DNA of 64,000 nt from Thalassospira lucentensis (GCF_001613805.1 NZ_LPVY01000012.1:178547-242546); one strand, 5' to 3'. Shown: positions 53,791 through 62,524, counted from the first letter of the stretch. Program-made: numbers and translations. The notes: a model not told the origin generated them from the letters alone.

Positions 53791-54639
53791 ATGTATGATA
53801 TCCCCTTGGCCCAAATTGGGGGTGAAAGAAACTTGGCTGCTGTTATTCATGTCAAACTGACGGGCGAAGGTGATTTCGGGCCGGTGGATCTCGAATGTGC
53901 GATTCCGCCTGCGCGCCTGCCTTTGGTGATGGCGGCCCTGTTTGGTTCTCCGACCAATTTGCGGGCAGGGGCGGCGCAAGGGGGCGGTGCGGTTGATCAT
54001 GGGGCAGCTTCTTCGGGGGCTTCGATGTCGCCTGCTATGTCGGCTGCCACGTCCTCTTCCATGTTACCTGCGGCATCATCTCCGTCTGCGCCATCTTCGT
54101 CATTCGGGCCTGGTGGCTCTTTGCGGGAAATGCCTGCTGGCGGGCAATTCCCTGTAACGGCGCGGTCGGATCGATCCGGCCCGGGGCTTTCACCGGCCCG
54201 GTCGGCTATTGCGGGCGAGGCTGCATCTGGACAGGAAAACGTAACGGGGCAGGCGGCCGGGCAGGCCGTTGGGCGCTATTTCGGTGGGGCCGGTCTGCTT
54301 GGCGAAGGTGCTGCGGATGCGATTGATCCGGCGAATTTCCTGATTGGATATATCGGCAGTCTGGGCGATCTGATTGCCCGGCTGCAGCCGCGTGGTTTTG
54401 CCGAAACGATCCTGATTGCCGCGATCTGGCTGCATTACCGCGACGGGCGCAGTTTTGTGACGCGTGACGATATCCGGCGGTTGTTACGGCGGCAGGAACA
54501 TCTGCGCATGCCAAAGAATTTCGGCCGTGATTTTCATAGCGCAATCGCACGGAGCTATATCGAACCGGTTGACGGGGACGGGGGATTTGCCGCCACCGGG
54601 ACCGGATATCAGTGGTTTCGTGATGCTTGTATTAAATGA
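53791..54639 (+). CDS. Unknown protein with disordered linker and winged-helix-like end
   Basis: A 282-residue protein I cannot assign. The first 50 residues (VIHVKLTGEGDFGPVDLECAIPPARLPLVMAALFGS) are ordered. A low-complexity Ala/Ser/Gly linker follows at about residues 55-170. The C-terminal 90 residues contain LIAAIWLHYRDGRSFVTRDDIRRLLRRQEHLRMPKNFGRDFHSAIARSYIEPVDGDGGF, resembling a winged helix. Either ATG 53791, without a ribosome binding site, or TTG 53833 preceded by GGGGGTGAAAG may start it. It shares an upstream motif with the next gene. Confidence 0.55.
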   Translation: MYDIPLAQIGGERNLAAVIHVKLTGEGDFGPVDLECAIPPARLPLVMAALFGSPTNLRAGAAQGGGAVDHGAASSGASMSPAMSAATSSSMLPAASSPSAPSSSFGPGGSLREMPAGGQFPVTARSDRSGPGLSPARSAIAGEAASGQENVTGQAAGQAVGRYFGGAGLLGEGAADAIDPANFLIGYIGSLGDLIARLQPRGFAETILIAAIWLHYRDGRSFVTRDDIRRLLRRQEHLRMPKNFGRDFHSAIARSYIEPVDGDGGFAATGTGYQWFRDACIK

Positions 54640-54660
54640 TACAAAAAGTCGATAAAGTGG

Positions 54661-54688
54661 TTGACGTAATGTATTGATAATGTATCAT
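54661..54688 (+). promoter_or_regulatory. Promoter/operator of the 54724 gene
   Basis: TTGACG at 54661-54666 and TATCAT at 54683-54688 are separated by 16 bases. The -10 overlaps TGTATCAT (54681-54688), an inverted copy of ATGATACA at 54636-54643. TTGATAATG at 54674 also occurs at 53775 before the upstream gene. Confidence 0.5.
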
Positions 54689-54723
54689 TCTCGACGTGGG
54701 ACAAGAAAACAGGCGGGGACAAA

Positions 54724-55242
54724 ATGCGGGAATGGGAAGTACGGACAAGCTGCAGGGTCTGGCGTGGCCGATATGTGATCCGTGGGGGCGTTGATCGCAT
54801 TGCCAGTGATATCGTCACCCTGCAGCAAAGCCGCTTTCCGGGGATTGAAACCGGCAAGGTTTCTCTTCGGGTTGTGACCATGGCGGTGATGGCAGTTCTG
54901 GCCGAGGAATGCTGCGAAGACGGCGTGACGGCAGCGGAACTTTCGTTTTTGCTGACCACATGCCTTGGTCGGCCGATTTCGCCGACCCGGATCGAACGCG
55001 AAATGGAAACGCTTTCGGGTTTGGTCTGGTCGGGGCCATGGGGTGCGGAAACGCTTTATGTTCTTGAAAAGCGCGGTCTTCGCTTTTTTGAAAGCGCGCG
55101 CATGATGGCGATGAATGACACCGACGCCCAAAGCAAGGATTTGACAGAATATACAGGCGCGGAGGAAGGCGTGGACGGGCAGGAAATTGATCCTTCAATT
55201 ATTGCCCGTCCGGCCCCCCACGTGCGTTATCGACTGGTTTAA
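54724..55242 (+). CDS. Winged-helix-like protein of unknown function
   Basis: A 172-residue protein. Residues 45-125 (VVTMAVMAVLAEECCEDGVTAAELSFLLTTCLGRPISPTRIEREMETLSGLVWSGPWGAETLYVLEKRGLRFFESAR) have the helix-helix-turn-helix-strand-strand order of a PadR/MarR-type winged helix, but I cannot assign a family. It begins AREWEVRTSCRVWRGRYVIRGG. The N-terminal 40 residues are Arg-rich and may bind nucleic acid. It shares the upstream motif and winged-helix character of the 53791 gene. A terminator follows. Confidence 0.6.
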   Translation: MREWEVRTSCRVWRGRYVIRGGVDRIASDIVTLQQSRFPGIETGKVSLRVVTMAVMAVLAEECCEDGVTAAELSFLLTTCLGRPISPTRIEREMETLSGLVWSGPWGAETLYVLEKRGLRFFESARMMAMNDTDAQSKDLTEYTGAEEGVDGQEIDPSIIARPAPHVRYRLV

Positions 55243-55268
55243 GCTGCACATTAAAGCAGGTTTTCAGG

Positions 55269-55299
55269 CGGAGGTGATCAACAGGTCACCTCCGTTTTT
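55269..55299 (+). terminator. Intrinsic terminator after the 54724 gene
   Basis: CGGAGGTGA at 55269-55277 pairs with TCACCTCCG at 55286-55294, loop of 8, followed by TTTTT. Confidence 0.8.
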
Positions 55300-55344
55300 C
55301 ATGTCATGATTTTGATGCTGCCCTTGGCTTTTTAGGCGATGATT

Positions 55345-55746
55345 TCAGTGGGCAATCCGCGAGGCCAGATCGCTGTCTTCTTTGGCACCAGCAATCAAAT
55401 GCGACAGTTCCTCAATCCGTGAAATCTTGCCGTCCCGCATTTCGTAAAAAGTCAGAACCTTGCATGTCATTGTTGATCCATCTTTTTTGATGGCATCGAC
55501 GATATGGATGTCGGCGATGCTGTTATTTGACGTGATGATCTTTTCAAACCGCACATGCGAGGATTTCAGGATTGATTTCAGCGTGCGGGCATGTGCGAGG
55601 AAATCCTGCAAATCAAGTGTTTTGCCATCGGCAATCTGAACATAATCCGATGTGAATAGATGCAAGAGATCCTCTGCCGGGTGTTCGGGGTCGAGCAATA
55701 ACCCAAACAGGTTTTCGAGAAAGATGCGTGTTTCGTCATGTGTCAT
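55345..55746 (-). CDS. NTF2-like (SnoaL-type) protein
   Basis: A 133-residue protein with the NTF2 cone fold pattern: LENLFGLLLDPEHPAEDLLHLFTSDYVQIADGKTLDLQDFLAHARTL, then VRFEKIITSNNSIADIHIVDAIKKDG and KVLTFYEMRDGKISRIEEL. Such proteins bind or turn over small ligands and include ketosteroid isomerase-like enzymes. It is divergent from the AraC regulator, which may control it. No catalytic residues can be picked out. Confidence 0.8.
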   Translation of the reverse strand: MTHDETRIFLENLFGLLLDPEHPAEDLLHLFTSDYVQIADGKTLDLQDFLAHARTLKSILKSSHVRFEKIITSNNSIADIHIVDAIKKDGSTMTCKVLTFYEMRDGKISRIEELSHLIAGAKEDSDLASRIAH

Positions 55747-55848
55747 GGGGCTGTTCCATTGATTGAAGAGGTTCTAGCCACCTTGACGATAGGTGATGAA
55801 ATATGGCCAATCTAACCCATCGAAGCCAATCAATACGGTGTTTTGGCC

Positions 55849-56709
55849 ATGTCTGACTTTTTGATCGATCCAGATGTTCTTGCGACGCTGAAAAAGCCTG
55901 CGTCATCACATGCGGGGAGTGCACAGGAGGGCGTTGAGGGTGACGTTGTGTCAGGCAGCGAAACCCGCCTGGCTGTCCGGGTTGTGATGCGCGAGACCCC
56001 AATTCCACGGGAAACCGGCGCGCATTCCCATCCGCAGGGGCAGTTGATCGGAGCGGTTTCAGGATTGCTGAGTATCTCGACCGATCATGGTAAATGGGTG
56101 GTTCCTGCTATCAATGCATTCTGGGTGCCGCCGGGAATGGAGCACGGACTGGTTTCGCACGGGCCGTTTCGCGGATGGAGCGTTTATGTCGGTCCCCACC
56201 TTTGTGCCGGGTTGCCAGATTACCCAAGGGCGTTGCGTACCAGCGAGCTGTTGATGGCGGCCATTCGTCGTGCTGCGGGTTGGGGGGATGGGCCGCAATC
56301 GGATGCCGAGGCACGCATAGCCCGGATTATCCTTGATGAAATTGCGGCAACCCCAAAGGAAACACTGGGATTGCCGATGCCAAAGGATCTTCGTCTGGTG
56401 CGTCTGGCGCAAGCCTTGATGGCGGATCTTTCTGATGGCAGGTCGATGACGCAATGGGCCGACTGGGCCGGAATTCCGTGCCGCACATTGGGGCGACGCA
56501 TGTTACGGGAAACAGGCTTTGGTTTTGGTCAATGGCGGACGCGGGCGCGCATGCTTGCAGCACTCGAGATGCTGGCGGGCGGATTATCGGTAACGACAGT
56601 CGCACTCGATCTGGGATACGAGAATATCAGCGCGTTTATTGCAGCATTTCGCAAAACCTATGGCGTAACGCCTGCACGCTATTTTGCCCCCGACGGAGAG
56701 CAGGGGTGA
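55849..56709 (+). CDS. AraC family transcriptional regulator with cupin sensor
   Basis: A 286-residue regulator. The N-terminal cupin (ETGAHSHPQGQLIGAVSGLLSI ... VPPGMEHGLVSHGPF) senses an unknown ligand. The C-terminal double helix-turn-helix ends with LSVTTVALDLGYENISAFIAAFRKTYGVTPARYF, the AraC signature. ATG 55849 is favoured; TTG 55843 is the alternative. It is divergent from the NTF2-like gene, its likely target. No inducer can be deduced. Confidence 0.92.
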   Translation: MSDFLIDPDVLATLKKPASSHAGSAQEGVEGDVVSGSETRLAVRVVMRETPIPRETGAHSHPQGQLIGAVSGLLSISTDHGKWVVPAINAFWVPPGMEHGLVSHGPFRGWSVYVGPHLCAGLPDYPRALRTSELLMAAIRRAAGWGDGPQSDAEARIARIILDEIAATPKETLGLPMPKDLRLVRLAQALMADLSDGRSMTQWADWAGIPCRTLGRRMLRETGFGFGQWRTRARMLAALEMLAGGLSVTTVALDLGYENISAFIAAFRKTYGVTPARYFAPDGEQG

Positions 56710-57000
56710 TTTCCAGATCGGGCCTGCCGGTAACACGGCTTATGGCAATTTCATCTGGCCCGCAGCGGCGGGGCGATCAGGGCCGCTGCAATCAGGCTTG
56801 ACCTGACAGCATAAGGTACGTAATGATTTGAGGATGGAAAACATTGTTACACATCAGAACGCCTATTTTACGTCGTGCACATAGCGCGGCGCCTGTTGAT
56901 GTGTTTGTAAATTAAACCAAGACCGGCTGCCCCAGGGCGGCCTTTGTTTTTTCCATAAACCGGTTTGCCCGAGGTGGCCCACCAACAAGGAAACCGGAAA
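56710..57000. other. Leader region upstream of the S4-like gene
   Basis: A 291-base region after the AraC stop. TTGACC at 56798 and TAATGA at 56821 are 17 bases apart. A strong hairpin-T-run follows at 56925-56952, 48 bases before the ATG at 57001. No protein gene is recognised in between, although an ATG at 56834 opens a 16-codon frame. Confidence 0.45.
56925..56952 (+). terminator. Intrinsic terminator in leader of the S4-like gene
   Basis: GGCTGCC pairs with GGGCGGCC around a CCAG loop (one G-T pair), followed by TTTGTTTTTT. It lies between a possible promoter at 56798 and the start at 57001, so it could end a small RNA or attenuate the downstream gene. Confidence 0.6.
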
Positions 57001-57279
57001 ATGACCCATATCTCCCTTGCTGATCGTATGCCGACACTTGATTTCACGCCCAATGCCCTGAAGGACGGGATCGGGGTGGTGCCGCTTATTCTGATGGCGG
57101 GGTTTGCCGATACCATTACGGCGGCGAGCGAGCTGATCGCAAGTGGTGCGGTCATGATCGAGAACAGACAGATTGTTGATCCCGATCATCATATCCTGAG
57201 TTACGCGTTTGATGATGGCGAAGTCTTGCGCCTTACCGTTGGCGGCCAAAGGACGATGCTGATCCGTCGTGCGGCGTGA
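57001..57279 (+). CDS. Stand-alone S4-like (TyrRS C-terminal-like) protein
   Basis: A 92-residue protein. GVVPLILMAGFADTITAASELIASGAVMIENRQIVDP, followed by GEVLRLTVGGQRTMLIRRA, matches the S4-type RNA-binding tail found at the C-terminus of tyrosyl-tRNA synthetase. The catalytic part is absent. GGAAA precedes the ATG at 57001. It may be a free RNA-binding protein or the remnant of a synthetase paralogue. It follows a leader with a terminator hairpin. Confidence 0.55.
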   Translation: MTHISLADRMPTLDFTPNALKDGIGVVPLILMAGFADTITAASELIASGAVMIENRQIVDPDHHILSYAFDDGEVLRLTVGGQRTMLIRRAA

Positions 57280-57359
57280 TCGGGGCAGATTGATCGGCTT
57301 GGTGCCCGCCGGTCGCGCGAGCAGGGCTTGGGGGCGAGGGGGCGATGTTGCTGGTGATC

Positions 57360-58523
57360 TCAGAACAGCGACATCTGCCCGTTCGCGTTCGGGTGGACAA
57401 AGCCGCTGCAATCAAGGTTGAGCGACCGGCCGGTCATGCCGTGTTTTTTGCGTGCGGCATCAAACCGCCTGGCAATCAGATCGGCAATCGGGCCGGTGCC
57501 GCGCATGCGGGTGCCAAATTCGGATTGGTATCGTTCGCCGTCGCGCATCTGGCGGATCAGCGACATGACCTTTGCCTTGCGGTCGGGATAATTTGCTTCG
57601 AGCCATTCTTCGAACAGGTCGGCGATTTCAAGCGGCAGGCGGACGACGATGTGCGACACGGAGGTTGCCCCGGCATCACGCACCGCCGCGACCAGATTTT
57701 CGATTTCCATGTCATTGAGGCCGGGAATGATCGGCGCGCACAGGACCGTGACCGGAATACCGGCATCGGCAAGCTTGCGAATGGCATCAAGCCGACGGTG
57801 CGGGGCGGAGGCACGCGGTTCAAGAAGGTTGGACAATCTGTGATCAAGGCTTGTAACCGATACCGCGACCGACGCGCGGTTTCTGGCGGCCATTGGCGCG
57901 ATCAGATCAATGTCGCGGGTGACAAGCGCGCCCTTGGTGATGATCGAAAAAGGATGGTGGCAATCGCCAAGCACCTTGATGATGGATCGGGTCAGTTGCT
58001 TTTCACGTTCAACCGGCTGATAGGGATCGGTGCTGGTGCCAATGACAATCGGGGCGGGCATGTAGCTTTTGACGGCGAGCTGTTTGCGCAACAGAGCCGG
58101 GGCGTCGGGTTTCCAGAACAGTTTTGTTTCAAAATCCAGCCCCGGCGACAGGCCCAGATAGGCGTGGGTTGGTCTGGCAAAGCAATAGATGCAGCCATGT
58201 TCACAGCCGCGATAAGGATTGATCGAACGGTCAAACGGCACGTCCGGGCTTTGATTTTTGGTAATCACGCTGCGCGCGCCATCAATGCCAAGGGTGGTAC
58301 GGATGCGCGATGCGTCCTGATCTTCCATCAGGCTGGTCATCCAGCCATCATCAATCGCCTGATGGCTATGGCGTTCAAATCGGCCATCAATGTTCGATAC
58401 CGCCCCGCGGCCTTTTTGTCGGCGCGCGGGCAGCAGATCCGGATTAAAATCCGGATGGCTCCATCCTTCGCCCGGTTGGGCGGTTTCGATGTGATCGGAT
58501 GTCGGTTCGATGATGTTTCGCAT
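57360..58523 (-). CDS. PA0069-family radical SAM protein (SplB-like)
   Basis: A 387-residue radical SAM enzyme. The iron-sulfur cluster motif is INPYRGCEHGCIYCFARPTHAYLG (C-x3-C-x2-C). The remaining pattern (VIGTSTDPYQPVEREKQLTRSIIKVL, PFSIITKGALVTRDIDLIAPMAARN, VAVSVTSLDHRLSNLLEPRASAPHRRLDAIRKLADAGIPVTVLCAPIIPGLND) is typical of the group related to spore photoproduct lyase. ATG 58523 follows a LexA-type box at 58538-58552, so expression during DNA damage is likely. A role in repair of DNA lesions is inferred. Confidence 0.88.
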   Translation of the reverse strand: MRNIIEPTSDHIETAQPGEGWSHPDFNPDLLPARRQKGRGAVSNIDGRFERHSHQAIDDGWMTSLMEDQDASRIRTTLGIDGARSVITKNQSPDVPFDRSINPYRGCEHGCIYCFARPTHAYLGLSPGLDFETKLFWKPDAPALLRKQLAVKSYMPAPIVIGTSTDPYQPVEREKQLTRSIIKVLGDCHHPFSIITKGALVTRDIDLIAPMAARNRASVAVSVTSLDHRLSNLLEPRASAPHRRLDAIRKLADAGIPVTVLCAPIIPGLNDMEIENLVAAVRDAGATSVSHIVVRLPLEIADLFEEWLEANYPDRKAKVMSLIRQMRDGERYQSEFGTRMRGTGPIADLIARRFDAARKKHGMTGRSLNLDCSGFVHPNANGQMSLF

Positions 58524-58537
58524 ATGTTCAAAATATA

Positions 58538-58552
58538 GAACAAAATAGGAAC
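58538..58552 (-). promoter_or_regulatory. LexA (SOS) box, GTTC-N7-GTTC type
   Basis: On the minus strand GTTCCTATTTTGTTC lies 14 bases before the radical SAM start. Both half-sites GTTC are intact with exactly 7 bases between, the alphaproteobacterial LexA pattern. Additional GTTC-like sequence continues toward the start codon. Confidence 0.7.
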
Positions 58553-58655
58553 ATTCAAGCGAAATACGCAGTGCCCAAGTTGCCCGCACCGATGTCAACG
58601 CGGGCAGCGGCAGACCTTTGATTTGACATCATCCGGCTATCAACAGCTTTCCTGA

Positions 58656-60281
58656 TTACGGGCAGGTTGGCGTTGCTGTCGTGAAACTGATGGAGCCGGT
58701 GTTTGTCCCGCCACCGACATTGCATGTGCTTACATTGCCGCTGTTACCGGCGCCGGAGAGGTTCGTATTGTTCAGGTTAAAGAAGATCAGGTGGTTGTTT
58801 GTCGCCCCGCTGACATTGAGTGTGTTGTTCTCGAAGACGAGGTTGTCTGATCCGATGACTGACAGGGCATAGGCAAAGGTATCGTTACTGGTGGCTGTGA
58901 TCGTATTACCGCGAATGACGGTGTTTTGTGCGTTTCCGATAACCTGTATGCCAAAGGACGTGTTGCCCGTAGCGTTGCTGGTCAATGTGCTATTGATGAT
59001 TTCGACGTTATTCACGCCGTTGATCCGCACTGCTGTGGTCGCACCCGCGGAGGTGGTTGAGACGGTAACGCCGACAAGGCGGCTGTTGCTGGCCATGTTG
59101 AAAATATGGCTTGGACTGCCGAAACCGACCGGGGAGGATCCTTCACCGCTTAGGCTGGCACCCGGTGTGGTAATGGTTACGGTACGACCGGAAGGTGTTG
59201 TAACGTTGAGGTCGCCAACCCCCATGATGGTTTGGCCGTTTTGAACATCAAGGCGGCTGTTCACGTTGGCAAAACTGCCATTCAGGATCACGGTCGAATT
59301 GGCACCGGCGGATGATATGGTCGTGGCAAGGTCGGCACTTGATGTTGTTGCGCTGCTGACAAGCGTGATGGTGTTGCCGTTGGCCGTGCTTGTTATTTCC
59401 TCTGCCGTGGTGAATTGCCCGGCCTGACTGACGATATCAATGTCGCGTATGATCGGATCGGTCATGCGGCGTTCGATAGCGTTCAGGCGCGGTTTGGGAT
59501 TGTCGCCAAAATCCTGAAGCGGGATGCGCAGGCGGAAGCTGGCAAAGCTTTGTGTGCCGCGCGGATCGTCATGCTGGATTTCAGCCCCCAGCGAAAAGCG
59601 CGAGCCTTCCCACAGGAACGGTATTTCATCAAAGGTCAGGTCAAGCCGCCCGCGAGGTCCCTGTACTGTGTCCACATCGTCGTCGGTAAAGCGATAGCCG
59701 CCTGCGTAAAGGCGCAATTGTTGTGGTGCCGTGGCTTCAAACAATGGTGCGCGCCAGCCGATTTCGGCATCAAACCCGCGAAGGGCGCGCTCTTCGCCCT
59801 GACGGTACATGATCGTGGTGCCGGAAAAATCCACCGTACTCAGACTGTCTTCGATATAGCTTGTCTTGCCGACCGGCATATAGGCATTGGCGCGAAAATC
59901 CCAGTCAAGCGAGAGCGCTTCGGCCCCGAAAGTCACCTGATTGAATTTGTTGTCATACGCGCTGTGGCGGCGATCAAAATAACCATAGCCGCCAATATTC
60001 CAGCCGCTATCAAGCATCTGGCGAATGCCGACACCGAAATTGCCCTCGTGACTGTTGGCATCATCCATCCGCGCACGGATATTGGCAAAGGTCAGGGTAT
60101 CGTCATCCTGCCATAGCGGAATGAACAGATCGGTTTCGCCAAGGTTGCGGTCGGTGCCGGCCTTGCCTTCCAGATCGATATGCGGTCCCCATTTGTTGCC
60201 GCCTTCCGCGTCCTGAGCATGCGCGGATGGCGCAAAAGCGACGGCGCAGCTACAGACAAATCCAACCGCATATTTTTTCAT
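58656..60281 (-). CDS. Inverse-autotransporter beta-barrel protein with beta-helix passenger
   Basis: A 541-residue outer-membrane protein. After the signal peptide (YAVGFVCSCAVAFAPSAHA) the N-terminal 250 residues show the inverse-autotransporter barrel pattern: LFIPLWQDDDTLTFANIRARMDD, VGIRQMLDSGWNIGGYGYFDRRHSAYDNKFNQVTFGAEALS, RLYAGGYRF and SRFSLGAEIQHDDPRGTQSFASFRLRIPL. The remaining 280 residues are Thr/Ser/Asn-rich (e.g. NGNTITLVSSATTSSADLATTISS and VRGNTITATSNDTFAYALSV) and look like a right-handed beta-helix. This order matches inverse autotransporters such as intimin. A surface adhesin is inferred. Confidence 0.8.
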   Translation of the reverse strand: MKKYAVGFVCSCAVAFAPSAHAQDAEGGNKWGPHIDLEGKAGTDRNLGETDLFIPLWQDDDTLTFANIRARMDDANSHEGNFGVGIRQMLDSGWNIGGYGYFDRRHSAYDNKFNQVTFGAEALSLDWDFRANAYMPVGKTSYIEDSLSTVDFSGTTIMYRQGEERALRGFDAEIGWRAPLFEATAPQQLRLYAGGYRFTDDDVDTVQGPRGRLDLTFDEIPFLWEGSRFSLGAEIQHDDPRGTQSFASFRLRIPLQDFGDNPKPRLNAIERRMTDPIIRDIDIVSQAGQFTTAEEITSTANGNTITLVSSATTSSADLATTISSAGANSTVILNGSFANVNSRLDVQNGQTIMGVGDLNVTTPSGRTVTITTPGASLSGEGSSPVGFGSPSHIFNMASNSRLVGVTVSTTSAGATTAVRINGVNNVEIINSTLTSNATGNTSFGIQVIGNAQNTVIRGNTITATSNDTFAYALSVIGSDNLVFENNTLNVSGATNNHLIFFNLNNTNLSGAGNSGNVSTCNVGGGTNTGSISFTTATPTCP

Positions 60282-60644
60282 TTTTTGTCTTCAATCATTT
60301 TGCTCTGGCTTCTGCGCGACAGGAAAAATCGCTGACATATTGCGCATCAGTCAGGCCGGCAGTTAAGCCAGTTCATGAAATGCAAGTCCGAGGATTAGGG
60401 GATTTGTGCATGGGGTGCCACTGCAACGGCAGGGATGCGATATTTTCCTGCGCAAATTGTATAACCACTGCGCTTTATGGATAGAAAACAGGGTGAGGCG
60501 CGTAAAAGAGGACTATTGAGTCCCGTCTTTTCATCGACCTTTTAAATTGCCTTTTTGATTGCCATTTCAATTGCCATTTCGGGGCCATTTTTAGGTGTTT
60601 TTCTGTCGGGTAAGAAAAAGACCAACAGGATAAAGGTGTTAGTG
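60282..60644. other. Intergenic region upstream of the dehydratase gene
   Basis: 363 bases between the divergent autotransporter gene and rfbB-like gene. It contains two direct copies of ATTGCCATTTC (60558-60568 and 60570-60580). No gene or RNA is recognised. Promoters for both flanking genes are presumably here but none is unambiguous. Confidence 0.4.
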
Positions 60645-61700
60645 ATGCGCGTCATGGTGACTGGCGGGGCGGGATTTATCGGATCAGCCCTGTGTCGTTA
60701 TCTGGTTCTTGAACGTGGCTGGGAAGTGCTTAACCTTGACAAACTGACCTATGCCAGCGATCTGCGCAGTCTTGATACCATCGATCATCTGCCGAATTAT
60801 CAATTCATCAAGGCCGACATTGCCGATCCGCTTGCGGTTGCGGCGGCCCTTCATGATTTCGGCCCGGATGCGGTGATGCATCTGGCGGCGGAAAGCCATG
60901 TGGACCGGTCGATTGACGGGCCGGGGACGTTTATCAACACCAATGTTGTCGGGACCTATCACTTGCTTGAAGCGGTGGCCGTTTACTGGCGCGGCCTTTC
61001 GCCGGATGATCGGGAACGGTTCCGGTTCCATCACATATCGACCGACGAGGTTTACGGATCGCTTGGCCCCGATGATGGGCTGTTTACCGAACAAAGTCCG
61101 TATCGGCCCAATTCCCCCTATGCCGCAAGCAAGGCATCATCGGATCATCTGGTGCGGGCGTGGTGCCATACCTATGGCCTGCCGGTGGTGATCAGCAATT
61201 GTTCGAACAATTATGGTCCGTTCCAGTTTCCGGAAAAATTCATTCCGCTGATGATCATCAATGCCCTGCGTGGCAGGAAGTTGCCGGTTTATGGCGATGG
61301 CCGCAATATCCGCGACTGGCTGCATGTTGATGATCATGCCCGTGCGCTGGCGCTGATTGTCGAGCAGGGCCGGGTCGGGGAAACCTATAATGTCGGCGGG
61401 CGGAACGAGGCGCGCAATATCGATATGGTGCGCCAGATATTCGATCTGGTATGTGAACTGGCCGAGGATGTGCCGATCACGAAATTTGACGATATCGTCG
61501 AATTCGTCACCGACCGTCCGGGGCATGATCATCGTTATGCGATTGACGCGACAAAGATCGAGACCGAGCTTGGCTGGAAGGCGACGCATGATATTGCATC
61601 GGGCCTGCGCGAGACGGTGCAATGGTATATCGACAATCGCGACTGGTGGCAGGCGATCCTTGATCATGAATATGATCTGCAACGGCTGGGGCAGGGCTGA
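60645..61700 (+). CDS. rfbB: dTDP-glucose 4,6-dehydratase
   Basis: A 351-residue short-chain dehydrogenase-type sugar nucleotide enzyme that starts dTDP-rhamnose and related deoxysugar pathways. It has MVTGGAGFIGSALCRYL, LTYASDLRSLD, VMHLAAESHVDRSIDGP, the catalytic YAASKASSDHLVRAW with YxxxK, and NNYGPFQFPEKFIPLMIINAL and RDWLHVDDHARA. ATG 60645 with AAAGG upstream matches the family start; the frame to 60555 adds unrelated residues. No other rfb genes follow. Confidence 0.93.
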   Translation: MRVMVTGGAGFIGSALCRYLVLERGWEVLNLDKLTYASDLRSLDTIDHLPNYQFIKADIADPLAVAAALHDFGPDAVMHLAAESHVDRSIDGPGTFINTNVVGTYHLLEAVAVYWRGLSPDDRERFRFHHISTDEVYGSLGPDDGLFTEQSPYRPNSPYAASKASSDHLVRAWCHTYGLPVVISNCSNNYGPFQFPEKFIPLMIINALRGRKLPVYGDGRNIRDWLHVDDHARALALIVEQGRVGETYNVGGRNEARNIDMVRQIFDLVCELAEDVPITKFDDIVEFVTDRPGHDHRYAIDATKIETELGWKATHDIASGLRETVQWYIDNRDWWQAILDHEYDLQRLGQG

Positions 61701-61812
61701 TTTCGCCCTGCTGGCCGGGATAAGGGGCGATGTATCGGTACAATCGCGCGCTTGCCGGTTTTTACAATCCATCTATAGTTTCGTGGCCACCCCCTTTTAA
61801 GGAGCCACCCTG

Positions 61813-62445
61813 ATGGATTGGGCACAGTTTATCAGCTTCACACTTGTCACCGCCCTTCTGGTGATGTCGCCGGGGCCCAATGGCGTCCTGATTGCCAAAA
61901 CCGTTCCGACATCCGGCCGTGCGGCAGGCTTTGCCAATGTTGCCGGTTTCGTGACTGCCTTTTACCTGCATGGCACATTGTCGATTTTGGGGATCTCGGT
62001 GATCCTTGTGCAGTCGGCGCAATTGTTCATGATGGTGAAGATTGCCGGTGCGGCATATCTTTGCTGGGTCGGGTTCAAGGCGCTGCGCGAGGCATGGCGC
62101 GGGGTTAAAACCGATGCCGAAGTTGCCCCGGCCAAACGCCGCAGGACGCTTCTGGTGGCGTACGGCGAAGGGTTCCTGACCAATGCGCTTAACCCCAAGG
62201 TATCGATTTTCTACCTTGCGGCATTTCCGCAATTCATTCCGGTCGGCGAGGGCGCGATTACATCGGCCTTCATGCTGGTTTGTGTGCATGCCAGCATCAA
62301 TATCATCTGGTTTTCGACCATGATCATTCTGTTGTCGCGCCTGACCGGGATGGCACGCAATGGATCGTTTCAGCGCGCGTTAAAGGCCGTGACCGGCAGC
62401 GTGTTTATTGCGTTTGGCATCAAGCTTGCGATGTTCCGGCCTTAA
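61813..62445 (+). CDS. LysE/RhtB family amino-acid exporter
   Basis: A 210-residue inner-membrane exporter with about six helices. MSPGPNGVLIAKTVPTSGRAAGFANVAGFVTAFYLHG is the LysE/RhtB N-terminal signature, and AAYLCWVGFKALREAW and GFLTNALNPKVSIFYLAAFPQFI are typical later segments. AAGGAG lies before the ATG. Substrates in the family are amino acids such as Lys, Thr or homoserine lactone; none can be chosen here. Confidence 0.9.
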   Translation: MDWAQFISFTLVTALLVMSPGPNGVLIAKTVPTSGRAAGFANVAGFVTAFYLHGTLSILGISVILVQSAQLFMMVKIAGAAYLCWVGFKALREAWRGVKTDAEVAPAKRRRTLLVAYGEGFLTNALNPKVSIFYLAAFPQFIPVGEGAITSAFMLVCVHASINIIWFSTMIILLSRLTGMARNGSFQRALKAVTGSVFIAFGIKLAMFRP

Positions 62446-62524
62446 CGGCGTTTCATGCGCTGAAATCGGACCTGGTTGCCGTGTCGGGTTGTCTTGCAGG
62501 GCAAACCGGCAGGGGCTGCTTGTG

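Noticed and set aside
56863..57411. 182-codon minus-strand frame across the S4-like gene
   Set aside because: It opposes the S4-like gene, which has a ribosome binding site and a recognisable fold.
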